Positions 18,231 through 28,307 of a stretch of DNA of 64,000 bases are shown here, piece by piece. The notes beneath the pieces are model-generated. The model was not told the DNA's origin. It did not search any database and saw nothing but the letters and a program-made list of their open reading frames with translations. The translations under genes and the position numbers were made by a program. Source of the DNA: Algibacter amylolyticus (GTDB taxonomy: Bacteria; Bacteroidota; Bacteroidia; Flavobacteriales; Flavobacteriaceae); the NCBI RefSeq assembly GCF_014202225.1, contig NZ_JACHGE010000005.1:62001-126000 (forward strand), in the 5' to 3' direction. How positions within the stretch are numbered: the stretch's first letter is position 1; every line of letters starts with the position of its first letter.

Positions 18231-20903
18231 CTATTTAATTTCAATGTAATATCCTGCCGGAAATTGTTTCTTCTTCATGTTATCTGTCTGAATAAATACC
18301 GGTTTATCAGAAGAATAAAAGTAGCTTCCGTTTTCAAATTTTAAAGCTGCTGAAACGGCTTCGTTTACTGCTTCAATAATAAAATTGCCGTTTTGTATTA
18401 GATTACCTTTTCCTAAATACAAATATTCAAACCTTCCATTTTTTTCTGAAGCAACTCCAAAAGTGCCCTGAAATTTTAATGCTTTTGAAGGTTTAAAAAC
18501 CGTATTTTCAGTAGCACTTAAAATAAACTGCGTACTGTTTTTAGAATCTACTTTTAAACTTACTAAATCTGTAGACTGACTAATTTTTGAAATGGAATTA
18601 ATATTTTTTTCTCCCGTTTCATAAGATTCAAAAACCGATACAAACGGATATTTTTTTCCGTTAATACCGTTTTGACGTACAATTAAAGTTGGTGTTGTTT
18701 CCGGACTTTTATTTACTTGCCCTGGCGTAATATCGCTTCTTAAGGTTGTTGGCGGTGCATCAACCGTGTAAAGAGCTCTGTTTTCTTGCCCCATCATCCA
18801 CATATTCACATGTAATGCTGGTGACACGCTGTTAATGTCCCAAGTAGCATTAAAATCTTCAGAAAAACTTACCTTTTTTTGATTCTTGAAAAAACTATAA
18901 TTCTTGTCATATTTAGTACCTAAATCGTTAACAGCTTCCAATTGTAATGGTGCATTTGAAGCATTTTTAAGCGAAACGCTATGGCCTAAATTATGATGAA
19001 TATAATCGTTGTTTTTTTGATCTGAACGAAAAACATCTACATAATAACCTGATGTTTCAGAAGTACGAATCATGGCTACTAAACGTCTTTTCTCTTTAGC
19101 TGAAACATCGGCAAAAGAAACATGCTCGGAGGTTTCAAACGTATTATAAAATCCTTTAGTAACATCTACCGAAGGGTCCATAGCATTTATTGTAATGTCA
19201 CCTTCGTTGTAACCCGGTACAATGGTATTAGAACCTGTAATTCCTCTGTGATAACCAGCATCTTTAGACCAATACGATTCGTAAGCCGAAGCATCTGGTG
19301 CTAAAGCCCAACCTTTACCGTAAAACTGCATGGCTAATCCGTTTTTAGCCAAATGAGATTGATAACGACCACCATATAAGGTAAACATAAGTCCGTTATT
19401 TTCGTCGTTTCCATTTCTCATAATAATATGTCTATGAAATGGAGAATAGGCTGCTTTATGAAATGGCAATTCATTTCCAGAACCTTGTAATGGCTGATTA
19501 AAAACAATGCCTTTCCAACTAGAAGCGCTTCTATCGTATTGTCCTGAAGCTATGTTTTTACGAATTACGGTTGCCATTTCTTTGGCTGTTTCGGTATCGC
19601 CTTCCCATGTAGCATAAGTTAATAACGACTCGAAAGCCGACATATTTGCTGGACCGCCACGCATATCGCCAAAAACAACCAAATTACCACGGGCATCTAG
19701 CCAGCCTAAATTAGCTAAAGACGCTTTACTAATAATTGGGTTTTCGCCTAAGGTATTAACACCTGCTTTGTAAAGTTTAATCCCCATATCTAGAACATAA
19801 GGAATCATGCCTGATGCATAACCAGGAGATTCTGGCCATAAACCTGTTGTTGAGTTATAATTGGCCATTATTTCTGGTAAGCCGGCATAATGGTCTCCAG
19901 ACTTTTCGGTGTAAAAGGGTATGTAATATTCGCGCCCTTTGCCATCTTCATAAAAGCTATTAGGCTCCAAAACAAGCATGCTTCCTAATATGTTTTTATA
20001 ACGATTTACATTCCAGTTTCCTTTTTTTCCTCCTCGTATTAAACCAATTTCTATAAAACGTTTAAAAACAGTTCCTGCAACATCGACTGGTTTTTTATTG
20101 ATGGTTTTTAAATGCTCATGCGGATGTTCATTTAAATAATCGTAAAGAAAATCGTAGGTAATGGCCATGGGCATTTGTCTATCATCATGAATAACTTCAT
20201 AATCATAATACCCCATTATGCCTCCCGGCTCGTAACCACCAGGACCTTTAGTAGATTTTTTAGGATCTAAAGGCGGCTCCATATAATAGGTTCCTAGTAA
20301 CCATGTCCATAAAATATCTGATGAAAACTTAGCGTATTTTTCATCCTGAGTAATAAAATAGGCAAAAGCCGATTTTTCTACCAGTTTTAAAATCTCCATA
20401 TTATTTTGACGAATCATGTGTCCTGATTCTTTATACGGAATTAAAACCGGGGTTTTATCGCCACTAGAACGACTAACACCCAACATATCGCCAGAAGCAT
20501 TATATGGCATTCTATCTTCCAAAGGCACATTTACATAGTCATTCCATTTACGCATACCGGGTAATCTTACGGTTGGTAATGGTGCATTACCTTCGCCATA
20601 ATCCCAATCTTGTCCTTTAATATAGCATTGCGTATAGCGTTCGCCATCTTTCCAATACATAGCTAAACGAGACACCATCCATTCTGGATTGGTAACATGA
20701 CGATTTACATGAACATCAATTTCACCTAAAAGATTTTCCCAAGACGCTTTTGCCCAAGGTTCGTTTTTAATTTTTTGTACTAATTGAGCACGTTCTATTG
20801 GTTCTGCATATAATCTTGGATGCTTTTCTGCATTTTGGGCAAGCAAAAACTGGGTTGCTAACAGCAACGTAAATGTAAAAATTATGTGTTTTTTAAAACT
20901 CAT
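18231..20903 (-). CDS. Heparinase II/III-family lyase-like protein (890 aa), paralogue of its neighbour
   Basis: The signal peptide ends FLLAQ and is followed by KHPRLYAEPIERAQ. Domain order matches the 931-residue neighbour: a helical toroid with GNWNVNRYKNILG and GLWPESPGYASGM (Tyr near 357), then a beta-sandwich with RYQSHLAKNGLAMQFY (His near 515). Compared with the neighbour's NHTHANG motif, the first His is kept and the second is replaced (HLAKNG), which suggests a different substrate subsite or altered activity. It follows a sulfatase gene by 17 bp. A pair of divergent lyases in tandem fits a heterogeneous glycan whose sulfate or branch pattern needs more than one enzyme. Substrate is inferred, not shown. 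Confidence 0.8.
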   Translation of the reverse strand: MSFKKHIIFTFTLLLATQFLLAQNAEKHPRLYAEPIERAQLVQKIKNEPWAKASWENLLGEIDVHVNRHVTNPEWMVSRLAMYWKDGERYTQCYIKGQDWDYGEGNAPLPTVRLPGMRKWNDYVNVPLEDRMPYNASGDMLGVSRSSGDKTPVLIPYKESGHMIRQNNMEILKLVEKSAFAYFITQDEKYAKFSSDILWTWLLGTYYMEPPLDPKKSTKGPGGYEPGGIMGYYDYEVIHDDRQMPMAITYDFLYDYLNEHPHEHLKTINKKPVDVAGTVFKRFIEIGLIRGGKKGNWNVNRYKNILGSMLVLEPNSFYEDGKGREYYIPFYTEKSGDHYAGLPEIMANYNSTTGLWPESPGYASGMIPYVLDMGIKLYKAGVNTLGENPIISKASLANLGWLDARGNLVVFGDMRGGPANMSAFESLLTYATWEGDTETAKEMATVIRKNIASGQYDRSASSWKGIVFNQPLQGSGNELPFHKAAYSPFHRHIIMRNGNDENNGLMFTLYGGRYQSHLAKNGLAMQFYGKGWALAPDASAYESYWSKDAGYHRGITGSNTIVPGYNEGDITINAMDPSVDVTKGFYNTFETSEHVSFADVSAKEKRRLVAMIRTSETSGYYVDVFRSDQKNNDYIHHNLGHSVSLKNASNAPLQLEAVNDLGTKYDKNYSFFKNQKKVSFSEDFNATWDINSVSPALHVNMWMMGQENRALYTVDAPPTTLRSDITPGQVNKSPETTPTLIVRQNGINGKKYPFVSVFESYETGEKNINSISKISQSTDLVSLKVDSKNSTQFILSATENTVFKPSKALKFQGTFGVASEKNGRFEYLYLGKGNLIQNGNFIIEAVNEAVSAALKFENGSYFYSSDKPVFIQTDNMKKKQFPAGYYIEIK

Positions 20904-20920
20904 TTTAGCTTGTACTAATT

Positions 20921-22597
20921 TTAATGAAGTGGTACGGTTTCTATGTCTGGGTTGTTTTTAGCTTCAAGATATTTTTTTAATATCTCTTGATCTAACTGTG
21001 AGCTATCGCCATATAGTTTACGCATATCTTTAAGCTCTTGTTTTAATTTTATAACCACATCGGCATAAGCGGGATCGCTAATAACATTTTTCATCTCTTG
21101 AGGATCTTTTTTACGATCGTATAACTCCCATTCATCAACATCATAATAAAAATGCGCCAATTTGTAATCTTGAGTAATGATAGCGTAATGTCTTTTTACC
21201 ATGTGAATTCCTGGGTATTCGTAATAATGGTAATACACAGCGTCTCTAGTCCATTCGTCATCATTACCTAATAGTAATGGAATTAAGCTTTCTCCTTGCA
21301 TATCTGAAGGCGGAACAATATGAGCAGCTTCTAAAATAGTTTGAGCAAAATCTAAATTTTGAACCATTTCGGTATTTGTAGTTCCTGGAGTAATTACATT
21401 TGGCCATTTAATTAATAACGGTGTTTTAAACGATTCATCATAAACAAAACGCTTATCGAACCAACCGTGTTCTCCTAAGTAAAATCCTTGATCTGAGGTG
21501 TAAATAATAATGGTATTATCATCCAATCCTGTTTCATCTAAATAATCTAACAAACGACCAACATTTTCATCAACCGACGCAATACAACCTAAATAATCTT
21601 GCATGTAACGTTGGTAACGCCATTTCATTAACTCGGTGTCGTTCATGGTTGGGTATTTCGTTTTAAAATCTTCCATCATAGGTCTGTAAACAGAATCCCA
21701 AACGGCTCTTTGTTCAACATTCATTGCACCAACTTCACGTTCAAAAGCTTCTAAATCCCATCCAGATTTATCTTTAATACCCAGCTCTTTCATGATTTCT
21801 GGATACATTTTAGAATCTCCAGCCCAATTCATATGGGTTAATAAATTCATTTCTGCTGTTTTAGCAGCTGTTCCTCTACCTTCGTAATCATCAAATAAGG
21901 TTTCTGGTTCTACAAAGGTTTTTTTAGTGTATTCTTTAAAATGGCGAGGTGCTGGCAACCACTCTCTGTGTGGGGCTTTTTGCATTGAGAATAGCATGAA
22001 TGGCTTATCATCGTTCTTATTTTTTTCTAACCACTCTAGGGTCATGTCCATGATAATGTCGGTAACATAACCTTCAACGGTAATTTGTCCATCATTTGTA
22101 TCAAAAATAGGATTGTAATACCTGCCTTGTCCTGGTAAAATTTTAAACTCATCGACACCTTTTGGATTATTACCAAAATGTAATTTCCCAAACATAGCCG
22201 TTTTATATCCTGCTTTCTGCATTAACTGCGGAAAGGTAGTTTGCGATTCATCAAACGGAAACACATTATCCACTTTACCGTGAATATGGCAATGCTTACC
22301 CGTTAAAATGGTTGCTCTTGAAGGCGCGCAAATAGAGTTTGATACACAAGCGTTGGTAAACTTTATACCTTCATTTGCTATACGGTCTATATTTGGTGTT
22401 TCAATTAAATGATTGCTATACGCGCTAATGGCTTGGTACGCATGATCATCGGACATCATAAATATAATGTTTGGTCGCTTTGCTGGTAATTCTTTTTTAA
22501 CCACCTTCGTTTCCTTGCTTTCGTTGGATTTACAAGAAACCATTCCTAGTAGAAAGCAAATAGATAACAATCTTAAAATAGATTTTTTACTCATCAT
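20921..22597 (-). CDS. S1 sulfatase, N-acetylglucosamine-6-sulfatase/heparan-type (lipoprotein)
   Basis: This 558-residue lipoprotein (LLGMVSCKS) carries the S1 motif NSICAPSRATILTGKHCH with Cys90 as the formylglycine precursor, the metal-binding MMSDDHAYQ, and the downstream GYKTAMFGKLHFG. A C-terminal TSDQGFYLGEHGWFDKRFVYDE provides the second half of the active site. These segments resemble the GNS/Sulf-like sulfatases (S1_11 and relatives), but several S1 subfamilies share them, so the sulfate position is open. It lies 11 bp after the GH97 gene and 17 bp before a lyase-like gene, in the 11-gene operon. The three sulfatases of the window are clearly different from each other, so they probably remove sulfates at different positions. 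Confidence 0.87.
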   Translation of the reverse strand: MMSKKSILRLLSICFLLGMVSCKSNESKETKVVKKELPAKRPNIIFMMSDDHAYQAISAYSNHLIETPNIDRIANEGIKFTNACVSNSICAPSRATILTGKHCHIHGKVDNVFPFDESQTTFPQLMQKAGYKTAMFGKLHFGNNPKGVDEFKILPGQGRYYNPIFDTNDGQITVEGYVTDIIMDMTLEWLEKNKNDDKPFMLFSMQKAPHREWLPAPRHFKEYTKKTFVEPETLFDDYEGRGTAAKTAEMNLLTHMNWAGDSKMYPEIMKELGIKDKSGWDLEAFEREVGAMNVEQRAVWDSVYRPMMEDFKTKYPTMNDTELMKWRYQRYMQDYLGCIASVDENVGRLLDYLDETGLDDNTIIIYTSDQGFYLGEHGWFDKRFVYDESFKTPLLIKWPNVITPGTTNTEMVQNLDFAQTILEAAHIVPPSDMQGESLIPLLLGNDDEWTRDAVYYHYYEYPGIHMVKRHYAIITQDYKLAHFYYDVDEWELYDRKKDPQEMKNVISDPAYADVVIKLKQELKDMRKLYGDSSQLDQEILKKYLEAKNNPDIETVPLH

Positions 22598-22608
22598 TAT
22601 TGTGTTAA

Positions 22609-24594
22609 TTAGTTAAGTTTAGTGATCTGCATAACAAAACCGTTATTGCTTTTCACATTTAGATTTAATTTTGATTTATTTGAAATTTTAATGTCTTCAA
22701 TATTAACTTTTGTTCTTGTGTTGATAGATTCATCATCGGTATATAATTTTGCAATATACTCTTGATTAGCATCTAAAAACGCAAAATTAAGCGCTACTTC
22801 TCGCCCTTTAATTCCGTTAATGCCACCAATAAACCAATCGGTGCCACTTCTGCGAGCAATAACTCCTAATTCTCCTATTTCGGCATGCAATACTTTAGTT
22901 TCATCCCAGGTGGTTGGTACGTTATTAAAAAACTCTAACTCCGGCTCGTTACCAATGGTTTTGGTATCGCCCCAAAGGCCATCGTCTTTAATAGGTGCCG
23001 CTGGTGCTTTATCGTACCAGTATAAAAATTGCAACGGACTAAATATGCAAACTGTTTTTGCCATTTGAGATGCATGAGAGCCCATTTTATCTACGCGTTT
23101 GTTATAATAACAAACCGTATTATCGGCAGCACCAGCTAACATTCTTGTAAACATGGTTATTAATGTATGCTCGTTTGGAACCGTTTCTTCATCGCCACGA
23201 ATACCTTCTTGGGTTAATAAATTTGGATAGGTTCTAGAAAACCCTGTTGGTCTATACTCATCGTGAATATCTATAACCAATTTGTATTTTGCTGCTTTTT
23301 TAACGGCTTCGTGCATCCAAGTGGTGGCATTCTCGTCGCCAACACGAACAAAACCATATTTCACACCAGAAACACCCCATTTTTTAAGTACCGGAAACAC
23401 CTCGTCAACTTTTCCCTCTAAAGCTCTACGGTTTATGTATAGCATGACTTTAACACCTTTTTCTTTGGCATATTTACAAATGGCTTCAATATCAAAAGGC
23501 CCTTTAGAACGTTTTGGATCTAGTGTAACCGTTGTAGCATCCGATTCGTTATCCATTTCATTTCCATACCATCCGGCATCAAAATGTACGTATTGCATAT
23601 TATGGCTAGCTACAAAATCTATAGCTGCAAAGCCACCCTGCGTTGTTAGGGTTGTTTCACGTAAAACTTTACCTGGCTCTACCCAAGAATCATCAATTGT
23701 AGATGGGGGATTTAAATTTTGAATGATGTAATTTTTCTCCAATAAATCGGCATAGCTATTACCCATCATAACAACACGCCATGGCGATTGAAACGGTAAT
23801 TTTTTATGCACTTTAGCACCTTCAATTTTTCGTTCGGAAATAACAGCACCAGTAATGGTATCTTGTTTTTGCTCGCCCATTTTTCCGTCTAGAGATGACA
23901 CAATACTATATTTTGAAGTATTGCCTCTACTAAAACTTAAACGTGCATAATCTACTAATTGTGCCTCGGCTAAAGCTATTTTTATGCTATCGTTAATTTC
24001 TATTAATAGCGGACGTTCGGCACCTTCTTGCAATGCTGTAATAGGAATTTTTCTGTATTCACCTTGGGCAGTTAACACACCCTTTTCACGTTTTGGAGTT
24101 GACCAAACTGGATAATCTTCAGGAAAATTAAAGTGAATATTTTCACTTAAACCAATGTCTTTAATATTGTTTTGTTCGGGAACTTCATAGGCAAAAGCAA
24201 CACCTTCATTATAAGCTCGTGCAATAATATTAAGTTTAGCCTCGCCTTGCTTAAGATATATTTTGGTTTGATTATAATGGTCTGGAATGGTACTTAACTC
24301 GTTAAATCGAGACGTCCATGTTGTGTTTTCGGAAGAATTTTCAATTTTTTCAACTGAAACTTTTCCTGAAAAATTTAAATCATCAGAAAGTAATTCTAAA
24401 ACAGATGTTTGAATAACTTCCTTGTCTCTATAAAACACAGAAAAGGTTAAATCGTTTTGATTTTCACCTTGTAAGAATATCATTTTCTTTGAAGCATCTG
24501 GAGATGAAACTGTTATAGCATCGTTGTTTTTACAGCTAAAACAGACCGCTACTAAACAGAGAAAAGTGATTTTTTTAATGATGCCGTATTTCAT
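22609..24594 (-). CDS. GH97 glycosidase, unusual active site (lipoprotein)
   Basis: This 661-residue protein has a lipoprotein signal (LVAVCFSCKNN) and the three-part GH97 layout: an N-terminal beta-super-sandwich (ISSPDASKK onward), a TIM barrel (AIDFVASHNMQYVHFDAGW, then the catalytic loops) and a C-terminal sheet. GH97 includes retaining alpha-galactosidases and inverting alpha-glucosidases. The strand that carries the retaining nucleophile Asp reads GVKYGFVRVGDE, with Gly414 at that place, as in the inverting SusB group. Glu469 in IRGDEETV matches the conserved acid. The base region reads VIDIHDEYRPTG rather than the SusB form HEP, so the mechanism and sugar are uncertain. It is flanked by two sulfatases, spaced 15 and 11 bp. 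Confidence 0.88.
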   Translation of the reverse strand: MKYGIIKKITFLCLVAVCFSCKNNDAITVSSPDASKKMIFLQGENQNDLTFSVFYRDKEVIQTSVLELLSDDLNFSGKVSVEKIENSSENTTWTSRFNELSTIPDHYNQTKIYLKQGEAKLNIIARAYNEGVAFAYEVPEQNNIKDIGLSENIHFNFPEDYPVWSTPKREKGVLTAQGEYRKIPITALQEGAERPLLIEINDSIKIALAEAQLVDYARLSFSRGNTSKYSIVSSLDGKMGEQKQDTITGAVISERKIEGAKVHKKLPFQSPWRVVMMGNSYADLLEKNYIIQNLNPPSTIDDSWVEPGKVLRETTLTTQGGFAAIDFVASHNMQYVHFDAGWYGNEMDNESDATTVTLDPKRSKGPFDIEAICKYAKEKGVKVMLYINRRALEGKVDEVFPVLKKWGVSGVKYGFVRVGDENATTWMHEAVKKAAKYKLVIDIHDEYRPTGFSRTYPNLLTQEGIRGDEETVPNEHTLITMFTRMLAGAADNTVCYYNKRVDKMGSHASQMAKTVCIFSPLQFLYWYDKAPAAPIKDDGLWGDTKTIGNEPELEFFNNVPTTWDETKVLHAEIGELGVIARRSGTDWFIGGINGIKGREVALNFAFLDANQEYIAKLYTDDESINTRTKVNIEDIKISNKSKLNLNVKSNNGFVMQITKLN

Positions 24595-24609
24595 TTTTGT
24601 ACGTTTAAA

Positions 24610-26100
24610 TTATTCTTCTCTAACCCAAATGTGGCTTTCGTCTAACAAGTTTTTATATTCTACCGCCAAAGCTTTTTTCATGTTTTGAAAAATTTCTGGA
24701 TTGCTTCCTGATAATTCTTCAGATTCGCTAATGTCTTTCTTTAAATTGAACAACACATGGTTTACTAATTTGGCGTTTTTAACTAAAGCCTCATTGCCAT
24801 CAGAAAGATTATGGATGTTTGGTAAAGGTTTTCCATCGGCTTCAATACTTGCCATAATTTTCCAGTCTCCTTTTCGCATGGCTACTTTTCTTTCGTTTAA
24901 AGCATCATAAAAGGCCCAAATTAATGGCTTTTCTCTATTAAAATCTCCATTTTCAAGAAGTGCTGTAAACGATTCGCCATCAAGGTTTCTATTTGGTAAT
25001 TTAGCTCCCGAAAGTTCTGCGAAAGTGGGTAGGTAATCTAAAGCAGAAACGACTTTATTCGTGGTTCCTGTAAAGGTCTTTTTACCAATCCAATTAATAA
25101 TTCCTGGTACTCTAAAACCAGCTTCGTTAGTCCAAAGTTTCATCCCTTTTAATGCTCCTGGCGAACCATAAGAATGTTTAGCTCTACTGTAACGCATAAA
25201 AGTTTCAGGACCATTATCTGAACTGAATACGATTAACGTATTATCCATATTCTTAGATTCGAAATATTCCACTAAACGACCAACAGCGATATCTACATTT
25301 TCAACATTAGCAAAATATTCAGCTTGTTCTCTATTTTCAGAAAGCGGTAAATATTTTTCAACTAAATTTTCAGGAGATGCAATAGGCTCATGAGGTTCGT
25401 GGAAAGTTACTTCTAAGAAAAATGGATTATCATCTTTTTTATTATCTAACCAATTGATAGCCTCGGTAACAATAATCTGGCTACTAAAACCTTCAATTTC
25501 GCCAACTTTTTCTCTATTTCTAATAAAGTTTTTAGGGTTTTTATGGCTTGGAGCTGCATTGTTATGCGTTGCAAACCAGTGGTCGAAACCAAAATCGTCT
25601 GGTTGTGGTTGTTCATCAGAATTAAAACGTGAGCTGCAGTGCCATTTCCCCACTAAACAAGTAGCGTAACCAACAGATTTAAGCATTGCAGGAATGGTTT
25701 GCTCGTGGGCTTGAAGGTGCACTAAATCTCGATTATCTGGACTCTTTTTAAGTCCTGGAATAAAATCGTAAATCCCTGCTTTATTTGGGCTTCTTCCTGT
25801 TAATAGTCCCGCACGCGAAGGCGAACACACCGGTGCTGTTGAATAGAAATCGGTTAGCTTAATTCCTGTTTCCGCTAGCTTATCTAAATTAGGTGTTTTA
25901 ATAATTGGGTGACCAAAAGAAGATAAATCGCCGTAGCCTAAATCGTCGCACAGTAAAACAACAATATTAGGTTTACTATTTACTAAGGATGAAGTACTTG
26001 TTATAACCTCCTGTGTTTCCTTATTTTCGCTCGTATTGTTTTTACAAGACAAACAAAACACCGCTATTAAAGAAAAAAGATAAACTGATTTAAAATTCAT
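24610..26100 (-). CDS. S1 arylsulfatase-type sulfatase (lipoprotein)
   Basis: This 496-residue lipoprotein (AVFCLSCKNN) has the motif APVCSPSRAGLLTGRSPNK with Cys92 as the formylglycine precursor. VVLLCDDLGYGDLSSFGHP is the classic metal site of arylsulfatase A/GALNS-like enzymes. VGKWHCSS, VTFHEPHEP and VFSSDNGPE complete the active site. The sequence GALKGMKLWTNEAGFRVP is the usual lysine-bearing loop. The subfamily is not readable with confidence; resemblance is to the exo-acting S1_15/S1_16 type. It lies between the CE1-like esterase gene (14 bp upstream) and the GH97 gene (15 bp downstream) and probably trims a sulfate that would block the GH97 or GH29 enzymes. Confidence 0.87.
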   Translation of the reverse strand: MNFKSVYLFSLIAVFCLSCKNNTSENKETQEVITSTSSLVNSKPNIVVLLCDDLGYGDLSSFGHPIIKTPNLDKLAETGIKLTDFYSTAPVCSPSRAGLLTGRSPNKAGIYDFIPGLKKSPDNRDLVHLQAHEQTIPAMLKSVGYATCLVGKWHCSSRFNSDEQPQPDDFGFDHWFATHNNAAPSHKNPKNFIRNREKVGEIEGFSSQIIVTEAINWLDNKKDDNPFFLEVTFHEPHEPIASPENLVEKYLPLSENREQAEYFANVENVDIAVGRLVEYFESKNMDNTLIVFSSDNGPETFMRYSRAKHSYGSPGALKGMKLWTNEAGFRVPGIINWIGKKTFTGTTNKVVSALDYLPTFAELSGAKLPNRNLDGESFTALLENGDFNREKPLIWAFYDALNERKVAMRKGDWKIMASIEADGKPLPNIHNLSDGNEALVKNAKLVNHVLFNLKKDISESEELSGSNPEIFQNMKKALAVEYKNLLDESHIWVREE

Positions 26101-26114
26101 TGGTTCGAATTATT

Positions 26115-26930
26115 TTATTTTTTAAAAAAATCGTTAAAAAACACCATGTGGTATTTTATAGAATTAGCCCAATATTGATTAGTATGACCTCCAGGGCGCT
26201 CAATATAATCATGTGGAATATTACGTTCTACAAGTTTTTTATGAAGTCTTACATTGGCATCATAAAAAAAATCGTCTACACCACAATCGAATAGAAATTT
26301 CAGATTCTTCCCGTTTAGCAAATGCACTAAATTAATTACGGTGTTTTCCTCCCAATTATCTGGGTTGTCGGCATACACACCTAAACGATCTGCCATATCC
26401 CAACGCAATGGAAATGGTCTAATATCAACTCCTCCACTCATACTTGCAGCTACTCCAAAAATATCAGGATGCTTAAATGCTAAATATAAAGCACCATGTC
26501 CGCCCATACTAAAACCAGAAATGGCTCTATTGTTTTTATTGGCAATGGTATTGTACTTGCTATCTACCTCTGCAATAAGCTCGTTTGAAATGTATGTTTC
26601 ATAACGCATACTCTCATCAACAGGGCTATCAAAATACCAACTGGTTTTATTGCCATCTGGACAAATGATGATTACATTATAAATATCGGCGTATTTTTTA
26701 ATTTGAGGTGCTTTACCTAACCACGCTTTATGATTACCGCCCGCACCATGCAGCAAATACACCACAGCAAAAGGGGCTCCCTTTTTGGTGTAGGCATCTG
26801 GTGTTATTACCACATTTTTTATAGTCTTATTCATGGATTTACTATATACCGAAAGACTATCAACCTTAGAGGCATATAACTGAATAGACCAACAAAAAAC
26901 AAGAATTACACCTACTACTTTCTTCATCAT
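26115..26930 (-). CDS. CE1-like esterase (esterase D/PF00756 fold), secreted
   Basis: This 271-residue protein has a signal peptide (VILVFCWSIQLYA). PF00756 features are seen: YLLHGAGGNHKAWLG for the oxyanion region, AISGFSMGGHGALYLAF with the nucleophilic Ser in GFSMGG, the acid region DCGVDDFFYDAN and the catalytic His in RPGGHTNQYW. In polysaccharide loci such proteins act as acetyl- or feruloyl-type esterases on glycans. It is also similar to S-formylglutathione hydrolases, but the signal peptide makes that role unlikely. The gene is 13 bp after the MFS transporter gene and 14 bp before a sulfatase gene. Confidence 0.85.
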   Translation of the reverse strand: MMKKVVGVILVFCWSIQLYASKVDSLSVYSKSMNKTIKNVVITPDAYTKKGAPFAVVYLLHGAGGNHKAWLGKAPQIKKYADIYNVIIICPDGNKTSWYFDSPVDESMRYETYISNELIAEVDSKYNTIANKNNRAISGFSMGGHGALYLAFKHPDIFGVAASMSGGVDIRPFPLRWDMADRLGVYADNPDNWEENTVINLVHLLNGKNLKFLFDCGVDDFFYDANVRLHKKLVERNIPHDYIERPGGHTNQYWANSIKYHMVFFNDFFKK

Positions 26931-26943
26931 TCTAAAAACCTTA

Positions 26944-28263
26944 TTATTTTTTTATCATAATATCTTCTAACTCTTCCAAAGTTTTCCCTTTAGTTTCTGG
27001 CATCATAAAAGCTACAAATAACAATTGTAAAACCATCATTCCTGCAAATACTAAAAACACCAAACCACCACCTACTAATTTTAATAGTAAAGGAAATACC
27101 GATGGAATAATGGCTGCTAACACCCAGTGTGTAGAACTACCAAAAGCTTGCCCTGAAGCCCTTAAGTGATTCGGGAAAATTTCTGAAATAAACACCCAAA
27201 TTACAGCTCCTTGCCCCACAGCATGCGCCGCTATAAATAAAAACAAGAAAAATGGCACTGCCATACCTGTCCATTCTAATAAGAATGCCGCAGATAAAAG
27301 CCCTAGTGACACAATGTATGCCACCGAACCAATGTACATCAAAGTTTTTCGTCCTAATTTATCAATTAAAAAGACGCCTAATAATGTAAAAACAAGATTG
27401 GTAACCCCTAAGCCTATACTATTTAATAATGCTGTACTTTCTCCTAAACCTGCAGCTTCAAAAATTCGTGGTGCATAATACAATACGGCATTAATTCCTG
27501 AAAACTGGTTGAAAAAAGCAATTAAAAAAGCTAATATTAACGGGAATCTATATTTTTTTATGAATATGGTTTCAGACTTATCACTTTTTTCTGAATGCGA
27601 ATTAAATTCTCTTACTTGCTCATCAACATCGGCTTCTGGATCTATAATTTGCAAGACCTCTCTAGCTTCAGCTTCTCTAGATTGTGATAATAACCAACGC
27701 GGACTTTTAGGTAATTTTAAAGCAAACAACACATATAAAACTGCTGGAATAGCTTCTACACCAAGCATCCATCGCCATGCATTCTCACCAATATCACTTA
27801 ATAGGTAATTAGATAAATAAGCAATCATAATACCAAAAACAATATTAAATTGGTACATAGCCACTAAACGCCCTCTGTCTTTTGCTGGTGCGATTTCCGA
27901 AATATAAGCAGGTGCAGCAATTGTAGATGCTCCAACTCCTAAACCACCAATAAAACGTGCAAAAGCAAATACGTAAGGATCGTTTGCAAAAGCAGAACCA
28001 ATTGCAGAAACAGCAAATAAAAGACCTATAACAATTAAAGTATTTTTACGACCAAATTTATTAGTTGGAATACCACCAAAAATAGCACCAACAACAGTTC
28101 CCCAAAGTGCCATACCCATAACTACTGCGCCATGAAAAGCTTCAGATGAACCCCAAAGTGCTTGTAATTTTTTATCGGCACCTGAAATTACTACAACATC
28201 AAACCCAAACAAAAAACCAGCTAAGGCAGCAGTAATGGACCATAATAATATTTTTTTATTCAT
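26944..28263 (-). CDS. MFS sugar/proton symporter (sugar porter family)
   Basis: This 439-residue inner-membrane protein has 12 hydrophobic segments. It carries the marks of the sugar porter family (XylE, GalP, GLUT): RFIGGLGVGAS with an Arg after helix 4, PAYISEIAPAKDRGRL, PKSPRWLLSQ after helix 6, GINAVLYYAPRIFE in helix 7, DKLGRKTL, and the terminal PETKGKTLEELE. Members import hexoses or pentoses with protons. In this operon it would bring monosaccharides released in the periplasm, for example fucose, xylose, galactose or mannose, into the cytosol. It is separate from the SSS symporter of the other operon, which suggests that at least two different products are imported. Confidence 0.93.
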   Translation of the reverse strand: MNKKILLWSITAALAGFLFGFDVVVISGADKKLQALWGSSEAFHGAVVMGMALWGTVVGAIFGGIPTNKFGRKNTLIVIGLLFAVSAIGSAFANDPYVFAFARFIGGLGVGASTIAAPAYISEIAPAKDRGRLVAMYQFNIVFGIMIAYLSNYLLSDIGENAWRWMLGVEAIPAVLYVLFALKLPKSPRWLLSQSREAEAREVLQIIDPEADVDEQVREFNSHSEKSDKSETIFIKKYRFPLILAFLIAFFNQFSGINAVLYYAPRIFEAAGLGESTALLNSIGLGVTNLVFTLLGVFLIDKLGRKTLMYIGSVAYIVSLGLLSAAFLLEWTGMAVPFFLFLFIAAHAVGQGAVIWVFISEIFPNHLRASGQAFGSSTHWVLAAIIPSVFPLLLKLVGGGLVFLVFAGMMVLQLLFVAFMMPETKGKTLEELEDIMIKK

Positions 28264-28307
28264 TTTAAAAAGTGTTAGTTAGATTATTTAATTGGTTTAA
28301 TTTCTAA

